A program made the translations under genes and the position numbers. From the NCBI GenBank assembly GCA_024275955.1, contig JAJRYD010000002.1, positions 1 to 12,606 on the forward strand: a DNA stretch of 12,606 nt. The letters are read 5' to 3'. Below the pieces are notes generated by a model. The model had not been told where the DNA came from. It did no database searches and was given only the letters and a program-made list of their open reading frames with translations. Below, piece after piece: positions 12,558-12,606 of this stretch. Positions within the stretch are counted from its first letter, which is position 1, and the number at the start of each line of letters is the position of its first letter. This DNA comes from Nitrospirota bacterium. Lineage in GTDB: Bacteria > Nitrospinota_A > UBA7883 > JACRGQ01.

Positions 12558-12606
12558 ATGGACAGAGTAAACGGAAAGAAGATTGATGGCAATAGTAGAA
12601 TTGAAA
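12558..12606 (+). CDS. Start of an unidentified gene (runs off the right edge)
   Basis: ATG with AAGGAGGT ending 4 bases upstream, a strong ribosome binding site. The 16 visible residues are MDRVNGKKIDGNSRIE, too few to identify. The position inside the broken RT gene suggests a transposase or related gene of an inserted element, but nothing in the residues confirms it. Confidence 0.5.
   Translation, partial: MDRVNGKKIDGNSRIE

Larger units (their letters stand above)
12468..12606 (+). mobile_element. Possible left end of an inserted element (partial)
   Basis: RT similarity ends at about 12467. The next stretch, beginning near TGTCCTAAAGTTAGTTG (from 12473), is AT-rich, closes the RT frame, and is followed within 60 bases by a new gene with a strong ribosome binding site. 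That layout is typical of an insertion sequence interrupting a gene. The right end and target duplication lie outside the window, so the family is not known. Confidence 0.4.

Overview
The window looks like the chromosome of a flagellated, diderm (Gram-negative type) bacterium. It carries the start of a flagellin gene, a type II secretion-type pseudopilin, a DsbD thiol exporter, an O-antigen ligase/polymerase-like protein, and a lipoprotein with outer-membrane sorting signals. Frequent ATA isoleucine codons and the gene types would fit a Deltaproteobacteria- or Nitrospirota-like lineage, but no gene here fixes the taxonomy.

Layout. A flagellin gene leaves the window on the left (minus strand, 1-194) and diverges from rnr (RNase R, 464-2623). 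A 376-base gap holds interlocked inverted repeats and an unstarted minus-strand frame. The minus-strand block 3000-5269 holds a DUF2007 membrane protein, a Wzy/WaaL-type membrane protein, and the remains of a SAM-dependent methyltransferase. A non-coding stretch with a degenerate duplicated module leads to tRNA-Leu(UAA) (minus strand, 5881-5968). Plus-strand genes follow: a lone gspG (6112-6534), dsbD (6681-8531, with its own terminator), and a two-gene small heat-shock operon (8802-9627). The heat-shock operon has a strong promoter, a palindrome over the -10 box, and a leader segment that can pair with the ribosome binding site like an RNA thermometer. About 900 bases of hairpin-rich intergenic DNA separate it from the last block.

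The most interesting region is 10532-12503, a diversity-generating retroelement (DGR). In order it has a target lipoprotein (lipobox, chitobiase-C-like domain, Lcl/DUF1566 domain), an Avd accessory protein, a template repeat (TR) and a reverse transcriptase (RT). The last 140 bases of the target gene (VR) align to the TR without gaps. All 25 differences fall on TR adenines and all 92 non-adenine positions are identical, which is the signature of adenine-directed mutagenic retrohoming. The element is expected to vary the ligand-binding face of a surface-displayed lipoprotein.

The RT gene appears broken. After about 128 recognisable residues it runs into unrelated sequence and stops. It is followed at once by the start of another gene with a strong ribosome binding site that an upstream inverted repeat can mask, which looks like the left end of an inserted mobile element. 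The DGR may therefore be recently inactivated, frozen with its last variable sequence, or dependent on RT supplied from elsewhere.
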